Notes: generated by a model not told the origin, from the letters alone. 64,000 bases of DNA from an uncultured Porphyromonadaceae bacterium (GCA_947177185.1 CAMWTJ010000001.1:1-64000); one strand, 5' to 3'; positions 8,851 to 18,799 are shown, numbered from the stretch's first letter. Program-made: numbers and translations.

Positions 8851-9798
8851 TCAGAATATTTCTTCTTCGATATTGAAGCGCGGGCGGTGCTTCACCTCGA
8901 CGAATATCTTGCCGATGTATTCGCCCACGATGCCTATCGACATGAGTATCAGGCTGCCGAGAAACCACACCGACAGCATCAGCGACGACCATCCCGACAC
9001 CGTGTGGTGCGTAAGATGCACCCACAGCACCCACAGCGCCACAGCTATGTCTATGGCCAGCAGGGCCAGGCCCGTGAGAAATATCATTCGCATGGGCTTG
9101 GCCGTGAAGGAGGTGATGCCGTCGATGCTCAGGGCCAGCATCTTGCTCAGCGGATATTTGCTCTCGCCGGCGGTGCGCTCCGTGCGCGCATATTCCACCA
9201 CGGCCGTGCGCAGCCCTATGTCGGGCATGATGCCGCGCAGGTAGAGATTGCTCTCGCCGTACTGGCTGAGTATGTCGAGGGCGCGGCGGCTCATCAGGCG
9301 GTAGTCGGCGTGGTTGTAGACTGTCTGCAGACCCATGGCGCTCTGGAAGCGGTAGAAGCTCTGGGCCGATACCCGCTTGAACCACGAGTCGGTGTCGCGC
9401 GAGGAGCGCACGCCGTACACTATGTCGGTGCCGTCGCGAAACAGTTCTATCATCCGGCGCATCATTTCGGGATTGTCCTGAAGGTCGGCGTCTATGGTGA
9501 TGGCTGCGTCGCAGCGCTCGCGCACAGTCATCAGACCGGCCAGCAGCGCGGCCTGCTGGCCGCGGTTGTGGGCCAGGGTGATGCCCTTCACGCGCGGGTC
9601 GTCGGCATGAAGTGTGGCTATGATGTCGCGTGTGGCGTCGCGGCTTCCGTCGTTGCTGCACATGATGTAGCTGTCGGCGGCCACGAGGCCGTCGGCCGTA
9701 AGGCGGTCGAGCAGCCCGAGCAGTGTGCGGGCGGTCGACGGCAGCACTTCCTGCTCGTTGTAGCAGGGCAGCACTATGGCTATGCGTGGAGGTGTCAT
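8851..9798 (-). CDS. Family 2 glycosyltransferase, polyprenyl-phosphate type
   Basis: Membrane-bound glycosyltransferase of 315 residues in the DPM1/GtrB/ArnC group, which moves a sugar from a nucleotide donor to a polyprenyl phosphate. It has the N-terminal motif VLPCYNEQEVLP, a donor-site acidic motif TIDADLQDNP, and a conserved segment RLMSRRALD. Two C-terminal membrane helices (about residues 228-250 and 262-287) are followed by GEYIGKIFVEVKHRP. Its sugar is unknown. It is co-directional with and just upstream of the umuD-like gene. No promoter box was seen, so read-through from proS past the hairpin at 9829-9853 is possible. Confidence 0.92.
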   Translation of the reverse strand: MTPPRIAIVLPCYNEQEVLPSTARTLLGLLDRLTADGLVAADSYIMCSNDGSRDATRDIIATLHADDPRVKGITLAHNRGQQAALLAGLMTVRERCDAAITIDADLQDNPEMMRRMIELFRDGTDIVYGVRSSRDTDSWFKRVSAQSFYRFQSAMGLQTVYNHADYRLMSRRALDILSQYGESNLYLRGIMPDIGLRTAVVEYARTERTAGESKYPLSKMLALSIDGITSFTAKPMRMIFLTGLALLAIDIAVALWVLWVHLTHHTVSGWSSLMLSVWFLGSLILMSIGIVGEYIGKIFVEVKHRPRFNIEEEIF

Positions 9799-9828
9799 GC
9801 GGGGTGGGGTGTTTGTAGGCAGATTATT

Positions 9829-9853
9829 CGGGGGCGCACGGTGTGCGCCCCCG
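9829..9853 (-). terminator. Strong GC hairpin between proS and the glycosyltransferase
   Basis: A perfect 11-base stem (9829-9839 with 9843-9853) encloses a 3-base loop. It lies 39 bases past the proS stop. The minus-strand sequence after it has no T run, so it may attenuate or stabilise the 3' end rather than terminate fully. Confidence 0.6.
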
Positions 9854-9892
9854 GTGTGTGGTGTGCGGGCGTCGTGGCCCGTAGTTTGCAGG

Positions 9893-11374
9893 TCAATAGT
9901 TGCGGGCTATAATCACGCGGCGCGCGCTGGGCTTGCCGGTCACCATGCATACGCCGGGCTCGTCGGGCTGGTCCAGGGGGATGCAGCGTATGGTGGCCTT
10001 GGTTTCCTCCTTGATGCGCTCTTCGGTTTCGGTGGTGCCGTCCCAGTGGCAGAGGAAGAAGCCGCCGCCGTCGATGCGTGCCTTGAAATCGTCGTAGCTG
10101 TCGCACACGTAGGTGCGTTCCTCACGCATGCGCAGCGCTTTGGCGTAGATGTTGTTCTGGATGTCCTCGAGCAGTCCGGCCACATGTTCGGCTATGCCGG
10201 CCAGGGGCAGTGTTTCTTTCTCGAGTGTGTCGCGGCGCATGAGTTCCACGGTGCCGTTCTCAAGGTCGCGAGCGCCGATGGCCAGGCGCACGGGCACGCC
10301 TTTGAGCTCATAGTCGGCAAATTTGAAGCCGGGACGCTTGTTGTCGGCATCGTCGTATTTCACGCTCACGCCGAGCTGCTGCAGGCGCTCCACGATGGGC
10401 TTTACGGCCTCGGTGATGGCCTGGCGCTGCTCTTCGTTCTTGAAGATGGGCACAATCACGGTCTGTATGGGGGCGAGGTGCGGGGGCAGCACGAGGCCGT
10501 TGTCGTCGCTGTGCGTCATGATAAGGGCGCCCATCAGGCGGGTCGACACGCCCCAGGAGTTGGCCCACACGAGTTCGGGCTTGTTTTCTTTGTTGACGAA
10601 CGTCACGTCGAAAGCCTTCGCGAAATTCTGTCCGAGGTTGTGCGAGGTGCCGCTCTGGAGGGCTTTGCCGTCCTGCATCATGGCCTCGATGGTGTAGGTG
10701 TTGAGCGCGCCTGCGAAGCGTTCGTTGGCGCTCTTGACGCCGCGCACCACGGGCATGGCCATGTATTTCTCGGCAAACTCGGCGTAGAGGTTTATCATCT
10801 GCACCGTGCGTGCTTCGTTTTCTTCAGGGGTGGCGTGCGCGCAGTGGCCTTCCTGCCAGAGGAATTCGGCCGTGCGCAGGAACATGCGTGTGCGCATCTC
10901 CCAGCGCATCACGTTGGCCCACTGGTTGCAGAGTATGGGCAGGTCGCGGTAGCTGTGTATCCAGTTTTTGTATGTGCCCCATATGATGGTTTCGGATGTA
11001 GGGCGCACTATGAGTTCTTCTTCGAGCCGTGCCTCGGGGTCCACGACCACGCCGTTGCCGTTGGGGTCGTTCTTGAGGCGGTAGTGCGTCACCACGGCAC
11101 ATTCCTTGGCGAAGCCTTCCACATGTTCGGCTTCACGGCAGAGAAACGATTTGGGTATGAGCAGGGGGAAATATGCGTTCTGCACGCCTGTGGCTTTGAA
11201 CATGCTGTCGAGCGTGCGCTGCATTTTTTCCCAGATGGCATAGCCGTAGGGTTTGATGACCATGCAGCCGCGCACTGCCGACTGCTCGGCGAGGTCGGCT
11301 TTGACCACGAGTTCGTTGTACCATTGCGAGTAGTTTTCGCTGCGCTTGGTGAGGCCTTTGAGTTCGATTGCCAT
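9893..11374 (-). CDS. proS: Proline--tRNA ligase, archaeal/eukaryote type
   Basis: Class II aminoacyl-tRNA synthetase charging tRNA-Pro. At 493 residues it is the shorter archaeal/eukaryote-like form without the bacterial INS editing insertion between motifs 2 and 3. Supporting features are the opening [14 protein letters not shown], motif 2 around [17 protein letters not shown], the active-site segment [11 protein letters not shown], the anticodon-binding domain (about 290-400), and a C-terminal domain ending in tyrosine, as is usual for this subtype. It has its own promoter box upstream and a hairpin downstream. Confidence 0.96.
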   Translation of the reverse strand: MAIELKGLTKRSENYSQWYNELVVKADLAEQSAVRGCMVIKPYGYAIWEKMQRTLDSMFKATGVQNAYFPLLIPKSFLCREAEHVEGFAKECAVVTHYRLKNDPNGNGVVVDPEARLEEELIVRPTSETIIWGTYKNWIHSYRDLPILCNQWANVMRWEMRTRMFLRTAEFLWQEGHCAHATPEENEARTVQMINLYAEFAEKYMAMPVVRGVKSANERFAGALNTYTIEAMMQDGKALQSGTSHNLGQNFAKAFDVTFVNKENKPELVWANSWGVSTRLMGALIMTHSDDNGLVLPPHLAPIQTVIVPIFKNEEQRQAITEAVKPIVERLQQLGVSVKYDDADNKRPGFKFADYELKGVPVRLAIGARDLENGTVELMRRDTLEKETLPLAGIAEHVAGLLEDIQNNIYAKALRMREERTYVCDSYDDFKARIDGGGFFLCHWDGTTETEERIKEETKATIRCIPLDQPDEPGVCMVTGKPSARRVIIARNY

Positions 11375-11408
11375 ATGTTGTGATTGGTTTTGATTTTTTT
11401 CTGATGCG

Positions 11409-11416
11409 CAAAATTA
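11409..11416 (-). promoter_or_regulatory. -7 promoter box for proS
   Basis: The minus strand reads TAATTTTG, a match to TAnnTTTG, 34 bases upstream of the proS ATG. It lies between the proS start and the end of the OmpA-like gene. Confidence 0.65.
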
Positions 11417-11455
11417 CAAAAATTGCCTGACATATGCCTCATTGCAGGCACGAAA

Positions 11456-12055
11456 TCAGTGCGGAAGGGGCACGATGTATATTTCCACGCGCCGGTTGGC
11501 GCGCCGGTGTGCCTGTGAGTCGTTGTCGTGGAGAGGTTCGTCTTTGCCTATGCCGTATATCACCACGTTGGTGTCGTCGTCGCGGTCGGCGAGCTGCCAC
11601 AGCAGGTCGTCGATGGCGTTGGCGCGGGCTTCTGTAAGGGCGTCGGAGTAGGCGTCGTCGCCGGTGTCGTCGCTGTGCACGGCCACCACCACCTTGTAGC
11701 GCTCGCTCTGCCCCACGATCTCGCGCAGCGGGCGCAGACGCCGCAGGGCTTCGGGTTTGGGGGTGGTGGAGTTGGCGGCGAAGAGCGTGTCGCAGGGGAG
11801 GCTTACGAGCACTATCTCGCCCTGGCGCAATGTGGCTGCGCGCAGACCCTGCCTGCGCATCGACGCGGCCAGGCGTGCGGCGTGGTCGGCCGTGGCGGCG
11901 TGCTGCCGCTGCGGTATGGCCGGTGTGTGCAGCTGGCGGTCCAGGTCGAGCTCGTCGGCATCCGCTGCGTCGCCGGCGGCGGTGGCCGCAATGGCTGATA
12001 CGGCGAGCGCCGCGGCTGCGAGTGCCACTCTAAGGCGTCGGAAGAGGGAGGTCAT
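11456..12055 (-). CDS. OmpA-family peptidoglycan-binding protein
   Basis: Exported protein of 199 residues. A signal peptide (about 1-27, rich in Ala) is followed by a short Asp/Ala-rich linker and an OmpA-like C-terminal domain (about 80-199). Conserved elements include the EARANAIDDLL helix and the end motif RRANRRVEIYIVP, typical of the diaminopimelate-binding OmpA fold. It probably sits in the periplasm or outer membrane bound to peptidoglycan, and no beta-barrel precedes the domain. The start overlaps the stop of the upstream acidic gene by four bases, so it is the last gene of the minus-strand uvrA-rimM run. Confidence 0.85.
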   Translation of the reverse strand: MTSLFRRLRVALAAAALAVSAIAATAAGDAADADELDLDRQLHTPAIPQRQHAATADHAARLAASMRRQGLRAATLRQGEIVLVSLPCDTLFAANSTTPKPEALRRLRPLREIVGQSERYKVVVAVHSDDTGDDAYSDALTEARANAIDDLLWQLADRDDDTNVVIYGIGKDEPLHDNDSQAHRRANRRVEIYIVPLPH

Positions 12056-12339
12056 ATGAGCGACAGTTCGTAGTCTATCTCGGCCTGCACCAGCGGCAGT
12101 ATGTGTGCCGGCTCTATGATGCAGCCCTTGTCCTTGGCGAGCAGGCGCGCGGCGTGGTCGGCGATGGCGCGGGCGTCTTCGTCGTCTTCGTCGTCGCAGT
12201 CTATTTCGAGGTCGCCGTGCTCGTCGTAGTAGTCAAATATGATGTCGATGAGGTTGAGCAGCTGGTCGTCGTCGTAGGCGTCTGCTCCGGCCACGCTCTG
12301 CCGCATGTGGCGGATGGCGTCGTCTTCGTTGTATTCCAT
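12052..12339 (-). CDS. Small acidic protein of unknown function
   Basis: A 95-residue, very acidic protein. It has an N-terminal half with FDYYDEHGD, a central Asp/Glu cluster (about residues 46-55), and a helical end ILPLVQAEIDYELSLI. No signal peptide or membrane helix is visible, so it is probably cytosolic. It is 8 bases downstream of rimM and overlaps the OmpA-like gene by four bases, showing translational coupling. The DDQLLNLIDIIFDYYDEHGD pattern resembles short conserved Bacteroidales proteins, but no function is recognised. Confidence 0.8.
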   Translation of the reverse strand: MEYNEDDAIRHMRQSVAGADAYDDDQLLNLIDIIFDYYDEHGDLEIDCDDEDDEDARAIADHAARLLAKDKGCIIEPAHILPLVQAEIDYELSLI

Positions 12340-12347
12340 ATCGTTGT

Positions 12348-12905
12348 TCAGAAATTGCCTGTGAGGAGTTGTTCGGGTATGTCGAGCGATATTGTGCGGC
12401 TCTCGGGGTCGAGCGCCACTATCCAGTCGTCTGCCAGCGGCACGAGCGCGGTGCGTCCGCCTTCAGCCAGTGAGATGTGCAGCAGGGTGTTGATGGTGGT
12501 CGTGTCCACGCTGTCGATGCGTCCTACGCGCTGCCCCTCGGGGTCGAGCACGTCAAAGCCCTCGAGGTCTTCGGCATAGAGGCCGTCGCCTTCGTCGCTG
12601 CTGTCGGAGTCGGAGTCGGCGGGCATCTCGCGCAGCGGAGCGAATAGCTCAAGGCCTGTGTACGCTGCTGCCTCGTCGGCGCTTTCTATGCCGTCGAGGC
12701 ACATCAGCAGCCCGCATGTGCCGCGCGTGCGCACTGATGCTATGCGAAACGGCACGTATATGCCGTCGATGCACAGCACCACATGTTGCAGGCCTTCGGC
12801 GGCGCCGGCCGCGCGCGGCCCGTCGAGCGCCACGGCCACCTCGCCGTGCAGGCCGTGTGTCTTGAGTATGGTGCCTATGGAGGCTATTTCGGAGCGTTGT
12901 ATCAT
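12348..12905 (-). CDS. rimM: Ribosome maturation factor RimM
   Basis: Cytosolic factor needed for maturation of the 30S head and 16S rRNA processing, 185 residues. The N-terminal RimM domain begins IGTILKTHGLHGEVAV, and the C-terminal PRC-barrel domain holds VDTTTINTLLHI and VPLADDWIVALD (the usual form is LIPxxxxxvxxvd). The linker between them carries an unusual acidic Ser/Asp/Glu run (about residues 97-108). Its start overlaps the stop of the DUF4290 gene by four bases. Confidence 0.94.
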   Translation of the reverse strand: MIQRSEIASIGTILKTHGLHGEVAVALDGPRAAGAAEGLQHVVLCIDGIYVPFRIASVRTRGTCGLLMCLDGIESADEAAAYTGLELFAPLREMPADSDSDSSDEGDGLYAEDLEGFDVLDPEGQRVGRIDSVDTTTINTLLHISLAEGGRTALVPLADDWIVALDPESRTISLDIPEQLLTGNF

Positions 12906-13492
12906 TTGCGGCGTTTTTTCTTTTTGCCGGTGGGCGGGGCTATGATGTGGAACTCGTGCAGCGGCAGCGTGTTCTCGTCCACGCGTATGCGTCCGTCGCT
13001 CATTTCGTACAGGTCGCGGTAGATGCGTGAGTTTTCCACGCCTTCGGGGTTGATGGCCAGCAGCAGTTTTTTCATCTGGTTGCCGACCATGGACAGGAGC
13101 GTGTCGCGCGCTTCGCCCGGAGGCATGTCGGCTGCGGCGGCCACGGTGAGCTCCACCAGGCGTCCGTAGTGGCGGCGGCGCGCAGGGTCGGTGCCGAGCA
13201 GCAGCGGCTCAGGGCGCTCGTTGCCGGAGCCCGGCTCGGGACGGTCGTAGGGGGTGTCTACATCGAGGCGGTAGTCACTCATTATTATTATATGGTCCCA
13301 GAGCTTGCGGCGGTATTCGTCGGCGGGGCCTGTGGGGGGGAATAGGCGCATCATGGTGGCCACCACGGTGGCTGCGGCGGCGTTGCGCGTGTCGCGGTCT
13401 TCGATTTCGAGGCAGCGGTCCACCATGTTCTGTATGTTGCGTCCGTATTCGGGCAGCGGCAGTTTTTTCAGATGGTTGTTGTATGTGAGCAT
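12902..13492 (-). CDS. DUF4290 family protein
   Basis: Bacteroidota-specific protein of 196 residues from the ATG at 13492. The N-terminus LPLPEYGRNIQNMV and the segment LWDHIIIMSDYRLDVDTPYD are recognisable DUF4290 features. The tail after about residue 188 is a lysine/arginine-rich patch, suggesting nucleic-acid or ribosome contact (inference). The start lies 25 bases inside the 3' end of uvrA and the stop overlaps rimM by four bases. DUF4290 genes commonly sit near murA and rimM in this phylum; murA is not present here. Function unknown. Confidence 0.9.
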   Translation of the reverse strand: MLTYNNHLKKLPLPEYGRNIQNMVDRCLEIEDRDTRNAAAATVVATMMRLFPPTGPADEYRRKLWDHIIIMSDYRLDVDTPYDRPEPGSGNERPEPLLLGTDPARRRHYGRLVELTVAAAADMPPGEARDTLLSMVGNQMKKLLLAINPEGVENSRIYRDLYEMSDGRIRVDENTLPLHEFHIIAPPTGKKKKRRK

Positions 13493-16365
13493 GTCTGTGA
13501 TGTTTGTCGTTGGTATGTTTCGAGTTCTTCGCGTATGAACGCCGCGGTGGGCGAGTCGGTGCGGGCCACCTCTTCGGGTGTGCCTGTGGCCACTATGCGG
13601 CCGCCCTCGCTGCCGCCGGCCGGACCCATGTCTATGATATGGTCGGCGGCGCGTATCACGTCGAGGTTGTGTTCTATCACGAGCACCGTGTTGCCGCGGT
13701 CCACGAGGCGGTTGAGTATGCCCATGAGCGTGTTCACATCGTCGAAATGCAGCCCCGTGGTGGGCTCGTCGAGTATGAACAGCGTGCGCCCGGTGTCCTT
13801 TTTGGCCAGTTCGGTGGCGAGTTTCACACGCTGGTTCTCGCCGCCGCTGAGGGTGCTCGACGGCTGCCCGAGCTTTATGTAGCCGAGCCCTATGTCCTGC
13901 AGTACCTTTATTTTCTTTATTATCGAGGGTATGCCGGCGAAGAATTCCACCGCCTGGTTGATGGTCATGTCGAGCACATCGGCTATGCTTTTGCCCTTGT
14001 AGCGCACCTCGAGCGTTTCGCGGTTGTAGCGTTTGCCGCCGCAGGCCTCGCACGGTACGAGCACATCGGGCAGGAAATTCATCTCGATGGTGCGGTAACC
14101 GTTGCCGTTGCACACCTCGCAGCGCCCGCCGGCCACATTGAAGGAGAAACGCCCGGGCTTGTAGCCGCGGATGCGCGCTTCAGGAAGCCCCACGTAGAGG
14201 CTGCGTATGTCGGCGAACACTCCCGTGTAGGTGGCGGGGTTGGAGCGCGGAGTGCGGCCCAGCGGCGACTGGTCCACCGTCACCACCTTGTCGATGTGTT
14301 CCAGGCCGCGTATCTCGCGGTAGGGGAGCGGCTCGGCCGTGGCGCGGTAGAGTTCGCGCGCCAGCAGCGGCTGCAGTGTGCCGCCTATGAGCGACGACTT
14401 GCCGGAGCCGCTGACGCCGCACACACACGTGAGCGTGCCCAGCGGTATGTCCAGGTCGGTGTCCTTCAGGTTGTGGCCTGTGCACCCGAGCAGCTGCAGG
14501 CGGGCGCCTGAGCCGCTGCGGCGTTCGGAGGGGATGCCGCAGCGCCGGCGGCCGGTGAGGTAGTCGGCCGTGAGGGTGTCGGTGCCGAGCAGGTGCCGGG
14601 GCGTGCCCTGAAACACCACGCGCCCGCCTTTGCGGCCAGCGCCGGGACCAATGTCCACCACATAGTCGGCGGCGAGCATGATGTCCTTGTCGTGTTCCAC
14701 CACTATTATGGAGTTTGAGGCGTCGCGCAGGCGCTTCAGAGCGTCGATAAGGCGTCGGTTGTCGCGCTGGTGGAGGCCTATGGAGGGCTCGTCGAGGATG
14801 TAGAGCACATTGACCAGCTCCGAGCCCAGCTGCGTGGCCAGGCGTATGCGCTGGCTCTCGCCGCCGCTCAGGGTGGCCGAAGCGCGGTTCAGCTGCAGAT
14901 AGCCCAGCCCCACGTCCACAAGAAAGCGCAGACGCGTGCTTATCTCTTTCACTATCTCGGCGGCTATGGCGCGGTCGCGCTCGTCGAGGCGCTCCATGAG
15001 CCCGAGGCTCCAGCCGTGCAGGCTGTCGATGTCCATGCGTGTGAGCTCGGCTATGTTTTTGCCGTCGACGAAGAAGTGCAGCGCTTCACGGCACAGGCGG
15101 TCGCCGCCACATTCCGGGCATGTGACGCGCGAGAAGAAGCGCCCGCTCCAGCGGTTGGCGGCGGCTCCGGCCTCGTCGCTCTGCTCCATCTGCAGATACT
15201 TTATCAGGCCCTCGTAGCTTTGGAAATAGTTGGTGGTGCTCATAGTGTCGTTCTTGAGCACGAGGCGTTCGTTGGTGCCGTTGAGTATCTCGCGCATGGT
15301 TTCCGCGTCGAGCTCGCCCACGGGTGTGCGCAGGTCGTAGCCGTGTTTCTCGCAGATGGCCGAAATCTGCCAGAAAATCATGCTGTTGCGATACTTGCCC
15401 AGGGGGGCTATGGCGCCGTCGCGTATGCTGAGCGTGGGGTCGGGGATCACCTTTTCGTTGTCCACGGTGTCCACATAGCCCAGGCCCTTGCAGTAGGGGC
15501 AGGCGCCCTGCGGCGAGTTGAACGAGAAGTTGTGTGGCGCGGGCTCGCGGTAGCTCAGCCCCGTGTCGGGGTCCATGAGGCTTTGGCTGAAATGCGCCGT
15601 CGTGTCGGCGTCGGGATCATACACCATGAGTTCGCGGCCGCCGTGCCTGAGGGCGCTCTCCACGCTGCTGTCGAGGCGCTGCCGCTGTTCGGGGCCGACC
15701 TTGAGGCGGTCCACCACTATCTCTACCGAGTGGTTCTTGTAGCGGTCGAGGCGCATGCCGGGCGTGATTTCCATGAGCGTGCCGTCCACGCGCACGTTGA
15801 GGAACCCTTTTTTGCGCAGCTGCTCGAACAGCTCTTTGTAGTGGCCTTTTCGCGAGCGCACCACCGGCGCGAGCAGATAGATGCGCCGCCCGTCGTAGCG
15901 CTCGGTGATGAGGTCGGTGATGCGCTCGCGCGTGTAGCGCACCATTTCCTTGCCCGACAGGTAGCTGCGGGCGTGGCCTGCGCGGGCGTAGAGCAGGCGC
16001 AGGAAGTCGTATATCTCGGTGGTGGTGCCTATGGTGCTGCGCGGGTTGCGGTTCACGGTCTTCTGCTCGATGGCTATCACGGGGCTCAGCCCGGTGATGT
16101 TGTCCACATCGGGCCGCTCGAGCGAGCCGAGCATGTTGCGCGCGTAGGACGAGAACGTTTCGATGTAGCGCCGCTGTCCCTCGGCGAATATGGTGTCGAA
16201 GGCGAGCGACGACTTGCCGGAACCGCTGAGGCCGGTCACCACCGTCAGCGCCCCGCGCGGTATGCTCACATCGATATTGCGCAGGTTGTGCACGCGGGCG
16301 CCGGTGACTTCGAGGCGTCCGCCGTCGGCGTTGTTGTGCCTGTCGTCGCCCATCAGCGCACCCAT
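13468..16365 (-). CDS. uvrA: Excinuclease ABC subunit A
   Basis: Damage-recognition ATPase of nucleotide excision repair, 965 residues, twin ABC ATPase. First Walker [10 protein letters not shown] (45-53), signatures [16 protein letters not shown] and [16 protein letters not shown], second Walker [10 protein letters not shown], and Walker [11 protein letters not shown] and [10 protein letters not shown] are all present. The C-terminal zinc finger is intact (CEVCNGNGY...CEAC). In the first zinc module only the second pair (Cys289, Cys292) is present; the first CxxC is replaced by [11 protein letters not shown]. The start could also be 16353, which gives a one-base TGATG overlap with the upstream transglycosylase. 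Confidence 0.97.
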   Translation of the reverse strand: MGALMGDDRHNNADGGRLEVTGARVHNLRNIDVSIPRGALTVVTGLSGSGKSSLAFDTIFAEGQRRYIETFSSYARNMLGSLERPDVDNITGLSPVIAIEQKTVNRNPRSTIGTTTEIYDFLRLLYARAGHARSYLSGKEMVRYTRERITDLITERYDGRRIYLLAPVVRSRKGHYKELFEQLRKKGFLNVRVDGTLMEITPGMRLDRYKNHSVEIVVDRLKVGPEQRQRLDSSVESALRHGGRELMVYDPDADTTAHFSQSLMDPDTGLSYREPAPHNFSFNSPQGACPYCKGLGYVDTVDNEKVIPDPTLSIRDGAIAPLGKYRNSMIFWQISAICEKHGYDLRTPVGELDAETMREILNGTNERLVLKNDTMSTTNYFQSYEGLIKYLQMEQSDEAGAAANRWSGRFFSRVTCPECGGDRLCREALHFFVDGKNIAELTRMDIDSLHGWSLGLMERLDERDRAIAAEIVKEISTRLRFLVDVGLGYLQLNRASATLSGGESQRIRLATQLGSELVNVLYILDEPSIGLHQRDNRRLIDALKRLRDASNSIIVVEHDKDIMLAADYVVDIGPGAGRKGGRVVFQGTPRHLLGTDTLTADYLTGRRRCGIPSERRSGSGARLQLLGCTGHNLKDTDLDIPLGTLTCVCGVSGSGKSSLIGGTLQPLLARELYRATAEPLPYREIRGLEHIDKVVTVDQSPLGRTPRSNPATYTGVFADIRSLYVGLPEARIRGYKPGRFSFNVAGGRCEVCNGNGYRTIEMNFLPDVLVPCEACGGKRYNRETLEVRYKGKSIADVLDMTINQAVEFFAGIPSIIKKIKVLQDIGLGYIKLGQPSSTLSGGENQRVKLATELAKKDTGRTLFILDEPTTGLHFDDVNTLMGILNRLVDRGNTVLVIEHNLDVIRAADHIIDMGPAGGSEGGRIVATGTPEEVARTDSPTAAFIREELETYQRQTSQTCSHTTTI

Positions 16366-17318
16366 TTTTCGTTATACACCGGCCGCTGCTGCTTCGAGCG
16401 GCTCGTCGACTCGGCCGTAGCCACCTTCACGGTGTAGGTCTTGCCGGCCTTGTTGGTCAGCTTGCGGGCGCGTATCCACGGGTTGTCGTCGCGCAGCTGT
16501 CGGTAGCTGATGCCCTGCGCCTTGGCCCACGTGGCCCAGTCGTCCACCGGGCCGCTCACCTTCACCTCCTTGTACGTGGCGGGAAAATACAGCTGCTCGC
16601 GCCGCAGGTCGAAACCGTAGGCGGCCGGATTCTCCATTATGAGCTTCATGGCCATGATGCGGAACATGTAGCGCGACGTTTCGTCCGTGAGATACAGGTC
16701 GAAGGCATTGTCGGCCTGCTGCTTCTCGAGCTCGCCGGAAATGCGGCCCATGCCGCCGTTGTACGACGCCATCACCGAGCTCCAGTTGCCGCCGTATTTC
16801 GACAGGGCGTTCTTCAGATAGCGGCACGCCGCAGCCGTGGCTTTCTCAAGGTTGTAGCGCTCGTCCACCTCTTCGCTCACCTCCAGACCGTACTGGCGGG
16901 CTGTGGCGGGCATGAACTGCCATATGCCGGCGGCCTTGGCGGGAGAGTAGGCGCGGGGGTTGAGCGAGCTTTCCACGCACGCCAGATACAGCACGTCGGC
17001 AGGCACGCCGTTGCTGCGCAGTATGGGCGCCATCACCGGGAAATATTTGTTGGCGCGCTTGATGGTGAGCATCGTCGCCCCGTGTGTATATGCCATCGAC
17101 GTGAGCTCGCGGTCCAGGCGCTCGTACATGTCGGTGCGGTCCAGGCGCACGCCTTTGCCGCACAGCGTCATCGACGAGGGTATTTCGGGGCTCACCACGC
17201 GGGCGAAACGCGCGCTGGCAGCCTGCTCCTGGGCCGACGCCGCAGGAGCGCCCGCAGCCGGCGAGAGAAGCAGGGCCGCAGGCAGCAGCATGGATGCTGA
17301 TAGGGATATATGTTTCAT
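16353..17318 (-). CDS. MltD-like lytic transglycosylase (SLT domain)
   Basis: Periplasmic peptidoglycan lyase, 321 residues from the ATG at 17318. A signal peptide (about 1-29) is followed by the SLT domain with catalytic Glu in [19 protein letters not shown] and the partner motifs [15 protein letters not shown] and [11 protein letters not shown]. The C-terminal part (about residues 255-305) has a degenerate LysM-like pattern, [20 protein letters not shown] followed by NPW and a KTYTVKVA strand. It follows the T9SS protein by 31 bases and runs into uvrA. An upstream in-frame ATG at 17363 would overlap nothing useful and spoils the signal peptide. Confidence 0.9.
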   Translation of the reverse strand: MKHISLSASMLLPAALLLSPAAGAPAASAQEQAASARFARVVSPEIPSSMTLCGKGVRLDRTDMYERLDRELTSMAYTHGATMLTIKRANKYFPVMAPILRSNGVPADVLYLACVESSLNPRAYSPAKAAGIWQFMPATARQYGLEVSEEVDERYNLEKATAAACRYLKNALSKYGGNWSSVMASYNGGMGRISGELEKQQADNAFDLYLTDETSRYMFRIMAMKLIMENPAAYGFDLRREQLYFPATYKEVKVSGPVDDWATWAKAQGISYRQLRDDNPWIRARKLTNKAGKTYTVKVATAESTSRSKQQRPVYNEKWVR

Positions 17319-17349
17319 TTTTCTTAAACGTTTTGACGGCGCGAGGAGT

Positions 17350-18681
17350 TTATTCGGCCACATTGCTGCCGCGCTCGCGCGAACCTATGATGTTGATGTC
17401 GCCCGACAGGCGGTATTCCTTGCCGTCGGCACCGCGCGCGCGCACCACATAGTAGTACACGCCCGCACCGGCACGGCGGCCGCCGTGCCGTCCGTCCCAG
17501 CCCTGCGACGGGTCGGTGAGCAGCGCCACACGCGTCCCCCAGCGGTTGAATATCTCGCAGCGGAACTCGGTTATGGAGCGGTAGCTCACGCGCCACTCGT
17601 CGTTGACGCCCGGACTCGTGTAAGGCGTGAACGCGTTGGGACACGTCAGCACCGAAGTGCCCACGGCCACCGTGTACACCTCGCCCTCGGCAGAGCACGT
17701 GCCCTCGGCATTGGCCGCCGTGAAGCGCACGTAAAAAGTGCCTTCTTCGTCAAACACGGTAGCGAACGCCCGCTCGTTGTAGCTGCGCTCCACTATGTCG
17801 AAATCGGGCGAGCGCGACACCTGCCACTCGCTGAAGGCCACGGCATCCGTCACCTCGGCCGAGAACGTGATTTCGCACGGCGCCGAGCCTCCGAGCGCCG
17901 AGCCGTCGCCGTCGGGGCGCTGTTCGTTGGGCACGTCGCGAGTCTGCTGCTCGGCGCTTGTGGCAGCGGCCACAGCCGTCGCACGCACCGTGCTGGCAGT
18001 TTCCACCGCCTGCTCCTCGCCCCACACACGCAGAAAGCGGTCGCCCTCCAGCCGCACGCGCGTGTCGCACAGCGGCGCCGGCACCCGCAGCGTGGCCCCG
18101 GCCGAGGGCAGCTCCACCGTGTGCTCTGCCTCCACATAGCGTCCGGCCTCAGAGTCATACACCAACGTGGTGTACGTCACCTCGAGTCCGCGGTCTATCT
18201 CCACGCGCCGCCCGTTGATGGTGTAATAATACATCGGCGCCGCGCTGCCGTCGAGCGTCAGCGCGAGAAACTCGCAGGCATCGGCCTCGCTGTCGGCCTC
18301 GGCGGCCGCGAGGCCGCGCAGGTCCACAGGCTTGGCCGCATAATCCGCCACCCAGAAATACACAGTCTGGCCGCCGTCCTCCACTATCAGGCCGCCGCCG
18401 TAGAGCGGCAGCGGCACGGTGCTCACACCGTCGCGCACCTCCGCCTCAAGCGGCGTGGCATACGCAGCCCCCGACGCGCCGAAACTGCTCCAGCGCGCCG
18501 TGGCCGAAGGGTAGGTGGCGTATGCGCCACGCGTGTCGCTCACCACATACACCCCTTCCAGCCCCGACGCCTGTCCGGCCTCAAGGCGCACAGCCGCATG
18601 CTCCAGGCCCGTGAAGCCCGGAGAGGCCGCGCGGGCACACGCGGCAGCCAGCAGCGAAAGTATTACAAAAGTCGTTCTCAT
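17350..18681 (-). CDS. T9SS type B sorted protein with CHU_C (gliding-motility C-terminal) domain
   Basis: Secreted or surface protein of 443 residues. A signal peptide (about 1-20) is followed by beta-rich, Ig-like segments. One segment (about residues 275-345) resembles a PKD-like repeat with CEITFSAEVTD and GTFYVRFTAANAEGTC. The last 85 residues form the CHU_C domain, from CPNAFTPYTSPGVNDEW through FNRWGTRVALL to GVYYYVVRARG and GDINII, the signal for export by type IX secretion. The ATG at 18681 is preferred to an upstream TTG. The binding partner is unknown. The gene heads the minus-strand unit leading to the transglycosylase and uvrA. Confidence 0.88.
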   Translation of the reverse strand: MRTTFVILSLLAAACARAASPGFTGLEHAAVRLEAGQASGLEGVYVVSDTRGAYATYPSATARWSSFGASGAAYATPLEAEVRDGVSTVPLPLYGGGLIVEDGGQTVYFWVADYAAKPVDLRGLAAAEADSEADACEFLALTLDGSAAPMYYYTINGRRVEIDRGLEVTYTTLVYDSEAGRYVEAEHTVELPSAGATLRVPAPLCDTRVRLEGDRFLRVWGEEQAVETASTVRATAVAAATSAEQQTRDVPNEQRPDGDGSALGGSAPCEITFSAEVTDAVAFSEWQVSRSPDFDIVERSYNERAFATVFDEEGTFYVRFTAANAEGTCSAEGEVYTVAVGTSVLTCPNAFTPYTSPGVNDEWRVSYRSITEFRCEIFNRWGTRVALLTDPSQGWDGRHGGRRAGAGVYYYVVRARGADGKEYRLSGDINIIGSRERGSNVAE

Positions 18682-18691
18682 TATCAATCCG

Positions 18692-18720
18692 CAAATTTAC
18701 AAAAACTTTCGCGAAGCAAA
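18692..18720 (-). promoter_or_regulatory. Promoter (-33/-7) for the T9SS protein operon
   Basis: On the minus strand TTTG (18717-18720) is followed after 17 bases by TAAATTTG (18692-18699). The -7 box ends 10 bases before the ATG at 18681, so the leader would be only a few bases. Confidence 0.7.
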
Positions 18721-18799
18721 AAAGGTTTTCCCCCCAATCCGCCCGCTAATTCGGTTTTGATTTGCGGCGCAGCTGTTTTTTTGTGGGCGGCGGGGGCGG

